64,000 nucleotides of DNA from Prochilodus magdalenae (lineage: Eukaryota; Chordata; Actinopteri; Characiformes; Prochilodontidae), in the NCBI GenBank assembly GCA_024036415.1, contig JAMWET010002884.1, forward strand, positions 35,001 through 99,000, written 5' to 3'. The notes beneath the pieces are model-generated. The model saw only the letters and a program-made list of their open reading frames with translations. It did not search any database and had not been told where the DNA came from. How positions within the stretch are numbered: the first letter of the stretch is position 1; every line of letters begins with the position of its first letter. Below, one piece after another: positions 46,563-59,266 of this stretch. The position numbers and the translations under genes are program-made.

Positions 46563-46810
46563 TCGTCGCTGTCCAATGAAAAACATGTATCTCCATTTTT
46601 GACAATTTTCACTTTTCTGTATCATTTGATCACATGAGCTGCTGTTTACAATGTGTGTGAATTTCATGATGACTGGACCAACAGAAATGGCCCAAAGATC
46701 ACTTGGAAAACGTCTGGTTCCATTGACTTGCATTAGAATTAAATTGGGTTTTGGCCTCTCCTGTAAAGTTGCTAATTTGGAGATACTCGTTTGTCTTTGG
46801 ACAGCGACGA
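46563..46810 (+). mobile_element. MITE, TCGTCGCTGTCC family, best-preserved copy
   Basis: 248 bp with termini TCGTCGCTGTCCAATG and CTTTGGACAGCGACGA. Same length and orientation as the copy 1.67 kb before it, differing at scattered bases only. The flanks read AA on both sides, so a TA duplication is mutated or absent. Confidence 0.95.
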
Positions 46811-46851
46811 AATGCAGCCCATGACCAGCAAACAGCATTAAACAGTTGTGC

Positions 46852-47350
46852 ACTGTCCTGGACAGAGAACCCGGGCTGACGCGTGCAGAGCTAAAAGTCA
46901 GACAGGCTTTATTAAACAATCGAGCAGTATAACCAAGCAGCAACACATGATCAAACATGAGGGAGGAGAGCAAAGTCAGAGTCATGAATCGAGCCAGAGG
47001 TCAGATCCAGGAGAAGAGGTCAGCGAGGATACCAGAGCAGAACGGAGATCAGAAAGCCAGGAGAGAAACTAGATCGAACCCAAAAGGGACAAAGAAGAGA
47101 TCGGGAGTCAGCAACCGTAAGGGGTCAGGACCAGAGTAGAGTGTCTGGGTGAAGCTTAAATGGGTGATGGGTGAGGCTTAAATGCAGGTGGTGATTGGAA
47201 TCAGCTGGGCGAATACTCAGGAGACCTAGAGCGAAACGGATTTGGCGAATAGGGACATGTGGGTGTGATGTCACCGAGCGATGCCCTCTGGGAAGTTGAG
47301 TCAGGAGTTCTGGAGGAGCCAGGAAAACCCAGAAGCGTGCCATGCACACA
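46852..47350. mobile_element. Dispersed element, compact copy
   Basis: Collinear with the two arms of 34241-35275 (GCGTGCAGAGCTAAAAGTCA, TTTATTAAACAATCGAG, GGGACATGTGGGTGTGATG, CTCTGGGAAGTTGAGTC, CCAGAAGCGTGCC). No TG tract, so it shows the likely original middle. Non-coding. Confidence 0.65.
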
Positions 47351-47945
47351 TAAAATCTATGTATTTTACATTACAGCATAATAAGTTTGCTCAGTGGCAG
47401 GAAGAATGGAGTTCAGTAGTTAGAATTTTTCATGTTGCACACTGTGTTTTAGACTTGAAGACACGTTTACTTTAAAACAGAGGTAATCCATTTGCCGTGT
47501 ATGTGGCCATGAGGGACAGGGATACAGTCTCACTTCCTGCTCTTAAATAAAACAAGCCCCGCCTATAAACGAAAACTCTTTAGATTCTTCCGAAACAACA
47601 ATCTGCTATACTACACGTACTACACTGATGAATGGGCCTCTGTTGGCGGCGTACTCCATTTGACCTAGTATAAAGCACGGTAGTATGTACTTTTAAATGT
47701 AGACGCTTTAATAGTAACATGAAAACATGGTATTTATTATTTATTATTAAATATTGCAACATTTAGGAAAAAACACATTAATATAAAAATGAACTAATCA
47801 TATTAATAATATATAAAAATAGTATTAATAAATTATTAATAGAATAATGTATTATTATACATAGATAAAAATATACTACTTAGTACTATAATTCAGAGGT
47901 TGGCGGTTGGGACAAACACCTCCATGTAGTTCATAGTTTCCTATA
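47351..47945. other. Unassigned AT-rich sequence
   Basis: No gene recognised; AT-rich from about 47740 (AATATTAATAAT patches). Confidence 0.4.
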
Positions 47946-47949
47946 GTAA

Positions 47950-48770
47950 ATACAGAATAATTCATACTGAATAATTCATAATATTTATAGAATAATTCAT
48001 TGTAGATACTGAAAAATTCATAGCGTTTACCGTATAATTCATACTATTTATAGAATAATTCATAGCGTTTACTGAATAATTCATACCAATTATAGAATAA
48101 TTCATTGTAGATACTAAATAATTCATACTAAATAATTTATACTATTTATAGAATAATTCATTGTAGATACCGAAAAATCCATAATGTTTACTGAATAATT
48201 CATACTAGTTATAGAATAATTCTTATTGTTTACTGAATAATTCATAATATTTATAGAATAATTCATAGCGTTTACTGAATAATTCATACTATTTATAGAA
48301 TAACTCATAGTGTTTACTGAATAATTCATACTATTTATAGAATAATTCATTGTAGATACTGAATAATTCATACTATTTATAGAATAATTCATAGTGTTTA
48401 CTGAATAATTCATACAATTTATAGAATAACTCATAGTGTTTACTGAATAATTTATACTATTTATAGAATAATTCGTAGTGTTTATTGAATAATTCATTGT
48501 AAATACTGAATAATTCATAGCATTTACTGAATAATTCATACTATTTATAGAATAATTCATAGTGTTTACTGAATAATTCATACTATTTATAGAATAATTC
48601 ATAGCATTTACTGAATAATTCATACTATTTATAGAATAATTCATAGTGTTTACTGAATAATTCATAGTGTTTACTGAATAATTCATACTATTTATGGAAT
48701 AATTTATACTATTTTTAGAATAATTCTTATTGTTTACTGAATAATTAATAGTGTTTACCAAGTAATTCAT
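47950..48770. repeat. 21-bp minisatellite array 1 (42-bp dimers)
   Basis: About 39 units of 21 bp, mostly alternating AATAATTCATACTATTTATAG and AATAATTCATAGTGTTTACTG type monomers, so the practical period is 42 bp. Because 21 is a multiple of three, the minus strand keeps a 215-codon frame of MNYSVNT/MNYSINS heptapeptides. That frame is an arithmetical consequence, not evidence of a gene. Confidence 0.95.
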
Positions 48771-49639
48771 AGTAGACCTCCTAATAAAAGGTACTCTATA
48801 AGATTTTGCATGGATTTAGCTTAGTACTGTCCCTGTTAATGCCTTAGGTTTAAATACATCAATAAAATAATAAATAAAGCCTTTCTATGTACATATCTGA
48901 TCTGACTTAATAAGTGCATTACAAGGTCCTTATACTGAATCGCATAACAAAATAGCAGCAGCTTAAGATTTTAATTCAAATAAGACCATTAGCATAATGA
49001 CTCAGCTACATTGGTCAAAATCTGCCTTTACCGATAAACGCAGTGGATCCGTGTTCTAGAAGTGCTGACCATCCCCACGGTGACTAACCGTAAAGTGCGT
49101 TGTGATGTAATTTATCATGATAACGATAATATAGCATCATACTGCCCACATCCAGCGGTCACTGATATAATTAGCCTGTGCAGGATGAATTATGTGCACG
49201 AGAGAAAGACAAAGAGAGTGTGAGAGAGAGATAAAAAAACAAAAACATATTTCATCTTAATTAAGATTAGGATCAAAATTCTCATCTCCGATCAGATCCT
49301 AATAAATGTCGGATGTCAGGAAGCTGCACTCTCAGTTCCTCTTGGGAACATCATGAGAACGTTACATCACATTTATCAGGGCATGAAGATCAGAGCTTCA
49401 GGAAACTCTGAGCAAGCAACCAGCGTGCTGATAAGAACACAAGAGCCTTTCATGCATTTCAAATCGAATTTCACAGAATGGCAATAATTAATTCTGGGGT
49501 GAAATCCAATGACATAACGATGCTGCTGAACTGCACCAGGGCTCAGTATGCACGCTCGAGCTGAAACCAGCCTCCAAGTGACCAAGCACTGTCCTTACAC
49601 ACCTCAAGTCTCCTTACCTTTACCACTGAAAGTATGACA
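48771..49639. other. Non-repetitive spacer between two 21-bp arrays
   Basis: Mixed sequence with a short GA run near 49200-49230. No gene recognised. Confidence 0.4.
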
Positions 49640-50965
49640 CTGTATCATTCATACTAGATACTGAATCATTTATAGTAGATACTGAATAATTTATACTAGA
49701 TACTGAATAATTTATAGTAGATACTTAGTAATTTATAGTAGATACTGAATCATTTATAGTAGATACTGAATAAGTTATAGTAGATACTTAGTAATTTATA
49801 GTAGATACTGAATCATTTATAGTAGATACTGAACAATTTATAGTAGATACTTAGTAATTTATAGTAGATACTGAATCATTTATAGTAGATACTGAAAAAG
49901 TTATAGTAGATACTGAACAATTTATAGTAGATACAGAATAATTTATAGTAGATACTTAGTAATTTGTAGTAGATACTGAATAATTTATAGTAGATAGTCA
50001 GTAATTTATAGTAGATACTCAATAATTTATAGTACATACTGAATCATTTGTAGTAGATACTGAATAATTTATAGTAGACACTGAAAAATTTATAGTAGAT
50101 ACTTAGTAATTTATAGTAGATACTGAATCATTTATAGTAGATACTGAATAAGTTATAGCAGATACTGAACAATTTATAGTAGACACTGAATAAGTTATGG
50201 TAGATACTGAGCAATTTATAGTAGACACTGAATGATTTACAGTAGATACTGAGCAATTTATAGTAGACACTGAATGATTTATAGTAGATACTTAGTAATT
50301 TGTAGTAGATACTGAATAATTTATAGTAGATAGTCAGTAATTTATAGTAGATACTGAATAATTTATAGTAGATAGTTAGTAATTTATAGTAGTTACTGAA
50401 TAATTTCTAGTAGATAGTCAGTAATTTTTAGTAGTTACTGAATAATTTATAGTAGATAGTCAGTAATTTATAGTAGATACTGAATAATTTATAGTAGTCA
50501 GTAATTTATAGTAGATACTGAATAATTTATAGTAGATAGTAATTTATAGTAGATATTGAATGATTTATAGTAGATACTTAGTAATTTATAGTAGATACTG
50601 AATAATTTATAGCAGATAGTCAGTAATTTATAGTAGATACTGAATAATTTATAGCAGATAGTCAGTAATTTATAGTAGTTACTGAATAATTTCTAGTAGT
50701 CAGTCATTTTTAGTAGTTACTGAATAATTTATAGTAGATAGTCAGTAATTTATAGTAAATACAAAATAATTTATAGTAGATACTCAGTAATTTAAAGTAG
50801 ATACTGAATAATTTATAGTAGATAGTCAGTAATTTATAGTAGATACTGAATAATTTATAGTAGATACTGAATAATTTATAGTAGATACTGAATCATTTAT
50901 AGTAGATACTCAGTAATTTGTTGTAGTTACTGAATAATTTGTAGTGAATACTAAATAATTCATAA
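49640..50965. repeat. 21-bp minisatellite array 2
   Basis: About 60 units of the type GATACTGAATAATTTATAGTA with frequent variants (GATAGTCAGTAATTTATAGTA, GATACTTAGTAATTTATAGTA). Unit length and the shared core GATACTGAATAATT(C/T)ATA link it to array 1. Confidence 0.95.
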
Positions 50966-51001
50966 TAGAAACTGAGTAATTAATTACAGAATGCAGCATA
51001 A

Positions 51002-51225
51002 ATATTATATCCAGACTGTAGTCTTAATAAAATTCATATCCAGAATGAAGACGTCATACAATTAATATCTAGAATGACGTCCTCATACAATTCATATCCA
51101 GAATGAAATTCTTATACAATTAATATCTAGAACTAAGTGGTCATAAAATAAAATCTAGAATAAAGCAGTAATAAAATTAATATTCAGAATGAAATGGTCA
51201 TAAAATAATTTCCAGAATTTAAATA
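51002..51225. repeat. About 29-bp minisatellite
   Basis: Seven to eight imperfect units such as TTCATATCCAGAATGAAG plus CGTCATACAA, alternating TTCATATCCAG and TTAATATCTAG heads. Confidence 0.85.
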
Positions 51226-51526
51226 ATAACAAATTAATATTAAATTAATATGAAATAACAAAGTTATAATAGACTCAACTTACAATAAAATAAATAAAAA
51301 GAGTTTGCAGGCTTATTTCTATATATGCATATATATATATATACACACATATATTTATATTCCTTTATTACTGCTGCTGTGATCACAATAAACAATGAGT
51401 GAAAATATGATTATGTAAGAATTTCATATTTCAGACAAAAATTGGTATTAACTTTTTAACCTTCTGTGCAGAGCCAGCCAATATCTATGGGGATCTGGAA
51501 CAAGGCCAGATTACTATGAATTTCAA
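51226..51526. other. AT-rich spacer
   Basis: Contains a (TA)n run near 51330. No gene. Confidence 0.4.
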
Positions 51527-51717
<191 letters not shown>

Positions 51718-52435
51718 ACATTTCACCTTAAGTCCCTGTAATCCCCTACAACCTGCAGCACTTGTTCATGACTGATGTCTTCACTGCCACCATCTTCTGA
51801 TTGCTCTGATTGGAATACTGAATGAGAGAGAGACTGGGAAAAGCGAAAGAGAGAGAGGGATAGAGAGAGAGAGAGAGAGAGACAGACAGATGGAGAGTGA
51901 GAGAGGGGGCGAGAGAGGTGTACCTGCAGTAAAAACAGGTCTGCTCCAGGTGGGACCCAGTCAGTGTGTTATTTTAGGAGAGCAGGGTGTGTATTAGAGG
52001 GAGAGATAGAGCAGGAGAGGAGAGGATGAAAGGAGGGAATAAGGGGAGGAGAAGATGAATGTAGTTAATTAAGACGAGCAGGCAGTGAAGACAGTGCAGA
52101 ATTACACAAACACTAATTAGAGTCTTCGTTAGGGGGCACGGAACGAGAGCAGCACATTCATCATCTCTCTCTCTCTTTCTCTCTCTCTCCCTTGTCTCCT
52201 TCTCTTGCTCAGCAGCTGAATCTGTCTCCTCCAGCCACTCCCTCCATTCCTTTCTCTCTCTCTCTCCCCCCTTTATTTTAGTCTCTCCTCCTCTTTTGCA
52301 ATCCCAACACGTCTATCAGTAAGTCTGATATCTTACTCAGTGCTTCCTGTTTATGACGTTCAGGTTCTCATTATTGCACTGGAGCTACGCACTGTGCCCT
52401 CACACATTTATGACTCCAGGCTTTACTCTGATTCC
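51718..52435. other. Unassigned sequence with GA and CT patches
   Basis: GA-rich at 51830-51920 and CT-rich at 52165-52290. A repeat-free part near 51920-52160 has no recognisable exon. Confidence 0.4.
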
Positions 52436-54020
52436 TAACCAGTGACTCCTGACTTTACTCTGATTCCTAACCAGTGACTCCTGACTTTACTCGGGTTCCT
52501 ACCCCAATGACTCCAGACTTTATTCGGGTTTCCACCCCAATGACTCCTGACTTTACTCTGATTCCTACCCCAGTGACTCCAGACTTTACTCTGATTCCTA
52601 ACCAGTGACTCCTGACTTTACTCGCATTCCTACCTTAGTGACTCCTGACTTTACTCGGGTTTCTACCCCAATGACTCCTGACTTTACTTGGATTCCTACC
52701 CCAGTGACTCCAGACTTTACTCGGATTCCTAACCAGTGACTCCAGACTTTACTTAGATTCCTATCCCAATGACTCCAGTCTTTACTCAGATTCCTAACCA
52801 GTGACTCCTGACTTTACTCGGATTCCTAACCAGTGACTCCAGACTTTACTCTGATTCCTATGCCAGTGACTCCAGACTTTACTCTGATTCCTACCCCAGT
52901 GACTCCAGACTTTACTCGAATTCCTACCCTAGTGACTCCAGACTTTACTCTGATTCCTATCCCAATGACTCCTGACTTTACTCGGATTCCTACCCCAGTG
53001 ACTCCAGACTTTACTCTGATTCCTATCCCAATGACTCCTGACTTTACTCGGATTCCTATCCCAGTGACTCCAGACTTTACTCGGGTTCCTACCCCAGTGA
53101 CTCCAGACTTTACTCTGATTCCTATCCCAATGACTCCAGACTTTACTCGGATTCCTATCCCAATGACTCCAGACTTTACTCGGATTCCTACCCCAATGAC
53201 TCCAGACTTTACTCGGGTTCCTACCCGAGTGACTCCAGACTTTACTCTGATTCCTATCCCAGTGACTCCAGACTTGTATTCCTAACCAGTGACTCAAGAC
53301 TTTATTCAGATTCCTACCTCAGTGACTCCAGTCTTTACTCTGATTCCTATCCCAATGACTCCAGACTTTACTCGGATTCCTAACCAGTGACTCAAGACTT
53401 TATTCAGATTCCTACCCCAGTGACTCCAGTCTTTACTCGGATTTCTAACCAGTGACTCCAGACTTTACTTGTATTCCTAACCAGTGACTCCAGACTTTAC
53501 TTGTATTCCTAACCAGTGACTCAAGACTTTATTCAGATTTCTACCTCAGTGACTTCAGTCTTTAATCTGATTCCTACCCCAGTCACTCCAGACTTTACTT
53601 GGATTCCTAACCAGTGACTCAAGACTTTATTCAGATTTCTAACCCAGTGACTCCAGTCTTTACTCTGATTCCTATCCCAATGACTCCTGACTTTACTCGG
53701 ATTCCTACCCCAGTGACTCAAGACTTTACTCGGATTCCTAACCAGTGACTCCAGGCTTTACTTGGATTCCTACCCCAATGACTCCAGACTTTACTCTGAT
53801 TCCTATCCCAGTGACTCCAGTCTTTACTCTGATTCCTATCCCAATGACTCCTGACTTTACTCGGATTCCTACCCCAGTGACTCAAGACTTTACTCGGATT
53901 CCTAACCAGTGACTCCAGACTTTACTTGAATTCCTACCCCAATAACTCCAGACTTTACTCTGATTCCTATCCCAATGACTCCTGACTTTACTCAGGTTCC
54001 TACCCCAGTGACTTGAGACT
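52436..54020. repeat. 32/33-bp minisatellite with decayed tail
   Basis: About 48 units such as GACTCCAGACTTTACTCGGA then TTCCTACCCCAGT (33 bp) or TTCCTAACCAGT (32 bp). Runs of 33-bp units keep both strands open (TPDFTRIPTPV-like 11-residue repeats at 52833-53285), an artefact of the period. From 54020 to about 54360 increasingly diverged units (GTGACTC, GATTC, CCCAGTGA words) continue. Confidence 0.95.
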
Positions 54021-54540
54021 ATGCAAAACACTCAGACTTGCAAAACACTGACCTGAGAAATGACTCACCCTAATCCTTTACCACAACAATTGATTCACAC
54101 ACCAGACTCGTACACCAGTGATATGAAACTTGCCTTGGACGTATACCTCAGTGATTCAAAGCTGATTCTGATTCATAACCCAGAGGCTTGACGTTTTAGG
54201 CACCATCACAGCTTAGCGACTTAAAAATCAGTGCAGTCGTACAGCCCTGTGACTCAGGAGTTGACTCAGACTCTTAGCCAAAGGACTCAACAGTTCACTC
54301 TGACTTGTAACCCAGTAACTCCAGAGTTGCTTAGACTAATATCCCACTGACTCGAGAGCTTAGCCAGGTTTGAGGTAAGTGTGTGATGCAGTTTGCATGA
54401 TGCTAATTAAATACACCAGCTTTCAATGCACATTGCATTAGCCCTGTAGCAAGACTCCCAGCGCAAAACTACAGAAGCACACTTCACACAGCAAACATGT
54501 TTCGGCTAACCGATTACACTGGGAGTAAGAGAGAAATGCC
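54021..54540. other. Decayed edge of the 32/33-bp array, then spacer
   Basis: Words such as GTGACTCAGGAGTTGACTCA show old array units up to about 54360; the remainder is unassigned. Confidence 0.6.
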
Positions 54541-54554
54541 TTGGACTTATACCT

Positions 54555-55860
54555 CTCTGGTTGACATCATGAATATGCAACATCAGTCACTGGATTCATC
54601 AGGAAGTGTGTGGATGATGTGACACAAACAAAGCAAATTCGGACACTTCCAAACCAGAAACCATGGATGAACAGTGATGTCCGCAATGCAGCCTTTAAAT
54701 CTGGCAACAGTGAGGAACTTAAACCTGCCAGACACAACTTAAAGGCTCACAGATAGCAGCCCATTTCAACTCCAACTCAGACCCCAGGTGCATGTGGCAA
54801 GGGATTCAAGTGATCACTGAATACAAGAGCAAAGTTAGTACCCCAGTGACCACAGACACCGCCGCCCACTTTGAGACCTCTGCCCAGGCCCAGTCCTCCA
54901 ACACTGCCTTGTTCCACACCATGGAGGAGGAGCCACCACTCATACTGGCTGCAGATGAGGTGAGGAGAGCACTGATGAGGGTTTCAACCCAGAAAGCAGC
55001 AGTCTCAGATGGCATCCCAGGGCTGGTACTGAAAGCTTGTGCCAGCCAGCTGGCCTCCACCTTCACAGACATCTTCAACCTTTCCCTGGCACAGTCTACT
55101 GTTCCAGTCTGCTTTAAAGCCACTACCATCATCCCAATCCCAAAGAAATCCATCATCACATGCATGAACGACTACCGTCCCATCGCTCTCACACCCATAG
55201 TGATGAAGTGCTTCGAGAGACTAATCCTGTCTCATATAAAGAGGAGCCTTCCCAGCACCCTGGACCCACATCAGTTCGCCTACCGAGCCAACAGATCTAC
55301 TGATGATGCGGTCTCCCTGGCAATCCACACCGCACTCAACCACCTGGACAGCACTAACTCATATGTGAGGATCCTGTTTATCAACTTCAGCTCCGCCTTC
55401 CAGACACTGGGTATGAGCAACACATTGTGCAGGTGGATCATGGACTTCCTCACCTGCAGAACACAGTGTGCTAGGATGGGTGAACACACCTCACCCTCCC
55501 TCACACTCAGCACAGGATGTCCCCAGGGCATTGTTCTTTCCGCATTGTTGTACACTCTATACACCCACGACTGCACTACAACCCACAGTTCCAACACCGT
55601 CATCATGACACAACAATAATTGGCAACATTGCTAAAGATGACAAGGGCCCAAAGAGAGAGGAGGTCAAGCTCCCCACATAGCAGTGTGCCGCCAAAAACC
55701 CAATGTCAGCTAAACCAAAGAGGGGAAGAACGCACAAACCGCTAGACATTGGAGGCATGTTGGTGGAAAGAGTGAACAGCATCAAGTTCCTTGGTGTCCA
55801 CTTAGCCGAGGATCTTACTTGGATGCTTAACATCTCACACATTGTCAGGAAGGCCTGACA
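54555..55860 (+). pseudogene. L2-type LINE ORF2 (reverse transcriptase), inactive
   Basis: Linker-domain sequence starts about 54560 (GFIRKCVDDVTQTKQIRTLP, NQKPWMNSDVRNAAFKSGN), then a 275-codon open frame from 54792. It shows L2 reverse-transcriptase signatures: KAAVSDGIPGLVLKACASQL, NDYRPIALTPIVMKCFERLI, HQFAYRANRSTDDAVSLAIH, RILFINFSSAF, STGCPQGIVLSALLYTLYTH. Motif A normally reads IDFSSAF, so the catalytic Asp has become Asn. About 25 residues are missing after this motif. The FADD catalytic box is lost in a small deletion near 55600, where frames change. ERVNSIKFLGVHLAEDLTW and HIVRKA follow near 55770-55855. There the LINE is cut off by the 32-bp array; its 3'UTR resumes at 58150. Confidence 0.9.
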
Positions 55861-58147
55861 CCACTAAAGACTGCTACCAGAACATGACTACACCACTAAA
55901 GACTACTACCAGAGCATGACTACACCACTAAAGACTACTACCGGAACACGACTACCAGAACATGACTACACCACTAAAGACTACTACCGGAACACGACTA
56001 CCAGAACATGACTACACCACTAAAGACTACTACCGGAACACGACTACCAGAACATGACTACACCACTAAAGACTACTACCGGAACACGACTACCAGAACA
56101 TGACTACACCACTAAAGACTACTACCGGAACACGACTACCAGAACATGACTACACCACTAAAGACTGCTACCAGAACATGACAACACCACTAAAGACTGC
56201 TACCAGAACACGACTACACCACTAAAGACTGCTACCAGAACATGACAACACCACTAAAGACTGCTACCAGAACACGACTACCAGAACATGACTACACCAC
56301 TAAAGACTGCTACCAGAACACAACTACCAGAACATGACTACACCACTAAAGACTGCTACCAGAACATGACTACACCACTAAAGACTGCTAACAGAGCATG
56401 GCAACACCACTAAAGACTGCTACCAGAACATGACTACACCACTAAAGACTGCTACCAGAGCATGACTACAACACTAAAGACTGCTACCCAGAACATGACT
56501 ACACCACTAAAGACTGCTACCAGAACATGGCTACCAGAACATGACTACACCACTAAAGACTACTACCGGAACAGGACTACCAGAACATGACAACACCATT
56601 AAAGACTGCTACCAGAGCATGACTACACCACTAAGGACTGCTACCAGAACATGACTACACCACTAAAGACTGCTACCAGAACATGACTACCAGAACATGA
56701 CTACACCACTAAAGACTACTACCGGAACACGACTACCAGAACATGACTACACCACTAAAGACTGCTACCAGAACATGACAACACCACTAAAGACTGCTAC
56801 CAGAACACGACTACACCACTAAAGACTGCTACCAGAACATGACAACACCACTAAAGACTGCTACCAGAACACGACTACCAGAACATGACTACACCACTAA
56901 AGACTGCTACCAGAACATGACTACACCACTAAAGACTGCTAACAGAGCATGGCAACACCACTAAAGACTGCTACCAGAACATGACTACACCACTAAAGAC
57001 TGCTACCAGAGCATGACTACAACACTAAAGACTGCTACCCAGAACATGACTACACCACTAAAGACTGCTACCAGAACATGGCTACCAGAACATGACTACA
57101 CCACTAAAGACTACTACCGGAACAGGACTACCAGAACATGACAACACCATTAAAGACTGCTACCAGAGCATGACTACACCACTAAGGACTGCTACCAGAA
57201 CATGACTACACCACTAAAGACTGCTACCAGAACATGACTACCAGAACATGACTACACCACTAAAGACTACTACCGGAACACGACTACCAGAACATGACTA
57301 CACCCCTGAAGACTGCTCCTAGAACATGTCTACACCACTAAAGACTGCTACCAGAGCATGACTACACCACTAAGGACTGCTACCAGAACATGACTACACC
57401 ACTAAAGACTGCTACCAGAACATGACTACACCACTAAAGACTGCTACCAGAACATGACTACCAGAACATGACTACACCACTAAAGATTACTACCTGAACA
57501 TGACTACCAGAACATGTCTACACCACTAAAGACTGCTACCAGAGCATGACTACACCACTAAGGACTGCTACCAGAACATGACTACACCACTAAAGACTGC
57601 TACCAGAACATGACTACACCACTAAAGACTGCTACCAGAACATGACTACCAGAACATGACTACACCACTAAAGATTACTACCTGAACATGACTACCAGAA
57701 CATGACTACACCACTAAAGACTGCTCCCAGAACATGTCTACACCACTAAGGACTGCTCCTAGAACATGTCTACACCACTAAGGACTGCTACTAGAAAACG
57801 ACTACACCACTAAAGACTGCTACCAGAACACGACTACCAGAACATGGCAACACCACTGAAGACTGCTCCCAGAACATGACTACACCACTAAAGACTGCTA
57901 CCAGAGCATGACTACACCACTAAAGACTGCTACCAGAACACGACTACCAGAACACGACTACACCACTAAAGACTGCTACCACAACACGACTACACCACTA
58001 AAGACTGCTTTCAGAACATGACTACACCACTAAAGACTGCTACCAGAACACGACTACACCACTAAAGACTGCTTTCAGAACATGACTACACCACTAAAGA
58101 CTGCTACCAGAATACCACTACCAGAACACGACTAGACCACTAAAGAC
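55856..58147. repeat. 32-bp minisatellite array 1, inside the LINE
   Basis: About 70 units of ACTACACCACTAAAGACTGC plus TACCAGAACATG (32 bp), often with a 14-bp extra piece ACTACCAGAACATG making 46 bp. Higher-order structure: five 46-bp units at about 55925-56155, a 551-bp block repeated twice (about 56180-57281) and a 188-bp block repeated twice (about 57300-57675). Frames are not coding. Confidence 0.97.
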
Positions 58148-58149
58148 TG

Positions 58150-58408
58150 CCACTGATTTTTAGCCAGGATCCCCCAGCACACACTGGGTTCCACTAGCTC
58201 ACAAGACTGTTTGCACTGCACTTTAACTTTAACCTGTATACTTGAACATCCAGCTGTGTATTTATTTATCTACTGAACATCTGTAGTATGCAATTTGGCT
58301 GTTACCTGAACATTAGGCTGCTCTACTACCTGCACTGTACACTTTATATATATGTACTGTTTACAACCACATACTTACTGATACTGCTCTTACTCTTTGC
58401 ACATGTCC

Positions 58409-58440
<32 letters not shown>

Positions 58441-58636
58441 ACCATGTATTCTTGTAACTGCACTGGAGAAGGAGCCTGACCGCATTTTGTTATGCTGTAC
58501 AACCCTGTATTGGTATAATGACAATAGACTTGAATTAAATTAAATTGAATTGAATTGAATTGAATTGAATTGAATTGAATTGAATTGAATTGAATTGAAT
58601 TGGATTGAGTTGAATTGAATTGAATTGAATTGAAAT
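58150..58636 (+). mobile_element. L2-type LINE 3'UTR with (TTGAA)n tail
   Basis: GTTTGCACTGCACTTTAACT through CATTTTGTTATGCTGTACAA and GTATAATGACAATAGACTTG, then about 20 TTGAA units (58531-58636). This is the L2-type LINE 3' end belonging to the ORF2 relic before the array. A (TA)n run lies at 58414-58440. Confidence 0.9.
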
Positions 58637-59266
58637 GTACATTCAGTTTTTGTTTCTGCCCAGACTGTCCCTTTAAGCCCTCTATACCTCCCCTACTTGG
58701 TGCTTTGTATTCACTCGTTCATCTCTCACCCCTTAGCTGTCTTTATTGAGGCTCTCTGAGCATGTGGGTAAGTTTCTTGAGTGTCAGCACTATTTTTATT
58801 GTTTCCCTCAACTCCCTCCGTCCGTCAATGTACCGTGTCACTCTCTCTCTCCCTCCTTCGTCCTTATCACTGCCATCATTTACCCTTCTTTCTCTCGCTC
58901 TACTTCTCTTTCGTTCCCCCCATCCACACTCCATTTCTCCTTATTTTCTTCTCTAAAGCTCACCTGTCCACTGCTCTGGTCCTTTTTCAGCCTTGCAGTC
59001 CTTATTCACTCGCTTTTATTGTTGAACTGAAAGAGATTTGCTGTCTTGTATCACACACTTTACATTTTTTTTCAATGTTTCATGCAGCAAGTTGGATTGC
59101 ATATTCAATAATAATGCTAATAATATGAGATTATATATGTATAAATATATATATATATATGTATTAAAAGACTATATTACATAGTGGTGTGCTTTTCAAT
59201 GAAGTGTGGATGCTTACAGTATACCATAGAAAATTAAGAACATTAGTAATTAGGGCGTTCAATGAT
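58637..59266. other. Spacer between the two 32-bp arrays
   Basis: CT-rich near 58840-58945, AT-rich near 59100-59165. No gene; short Ser/Leu-rich frames are composition effects. Confidence 0.5.

Noticed and set aside
48123..48770. 215-residue MNYSVNT heptapeptide-repeat protein
   Set aside because: The 21-bp period keeps the frame open by arithmetic; neighbouring units with indels have no frame, and no start context or promoter is visible.
52833..53297. TPDFTRIPTPV repeat protein on plus and HWGRNPSKVWS repeat on minus strand
   Set aside because: Both strands are open because the unit is 33 bp; adjacent 32-bp units break the frame.
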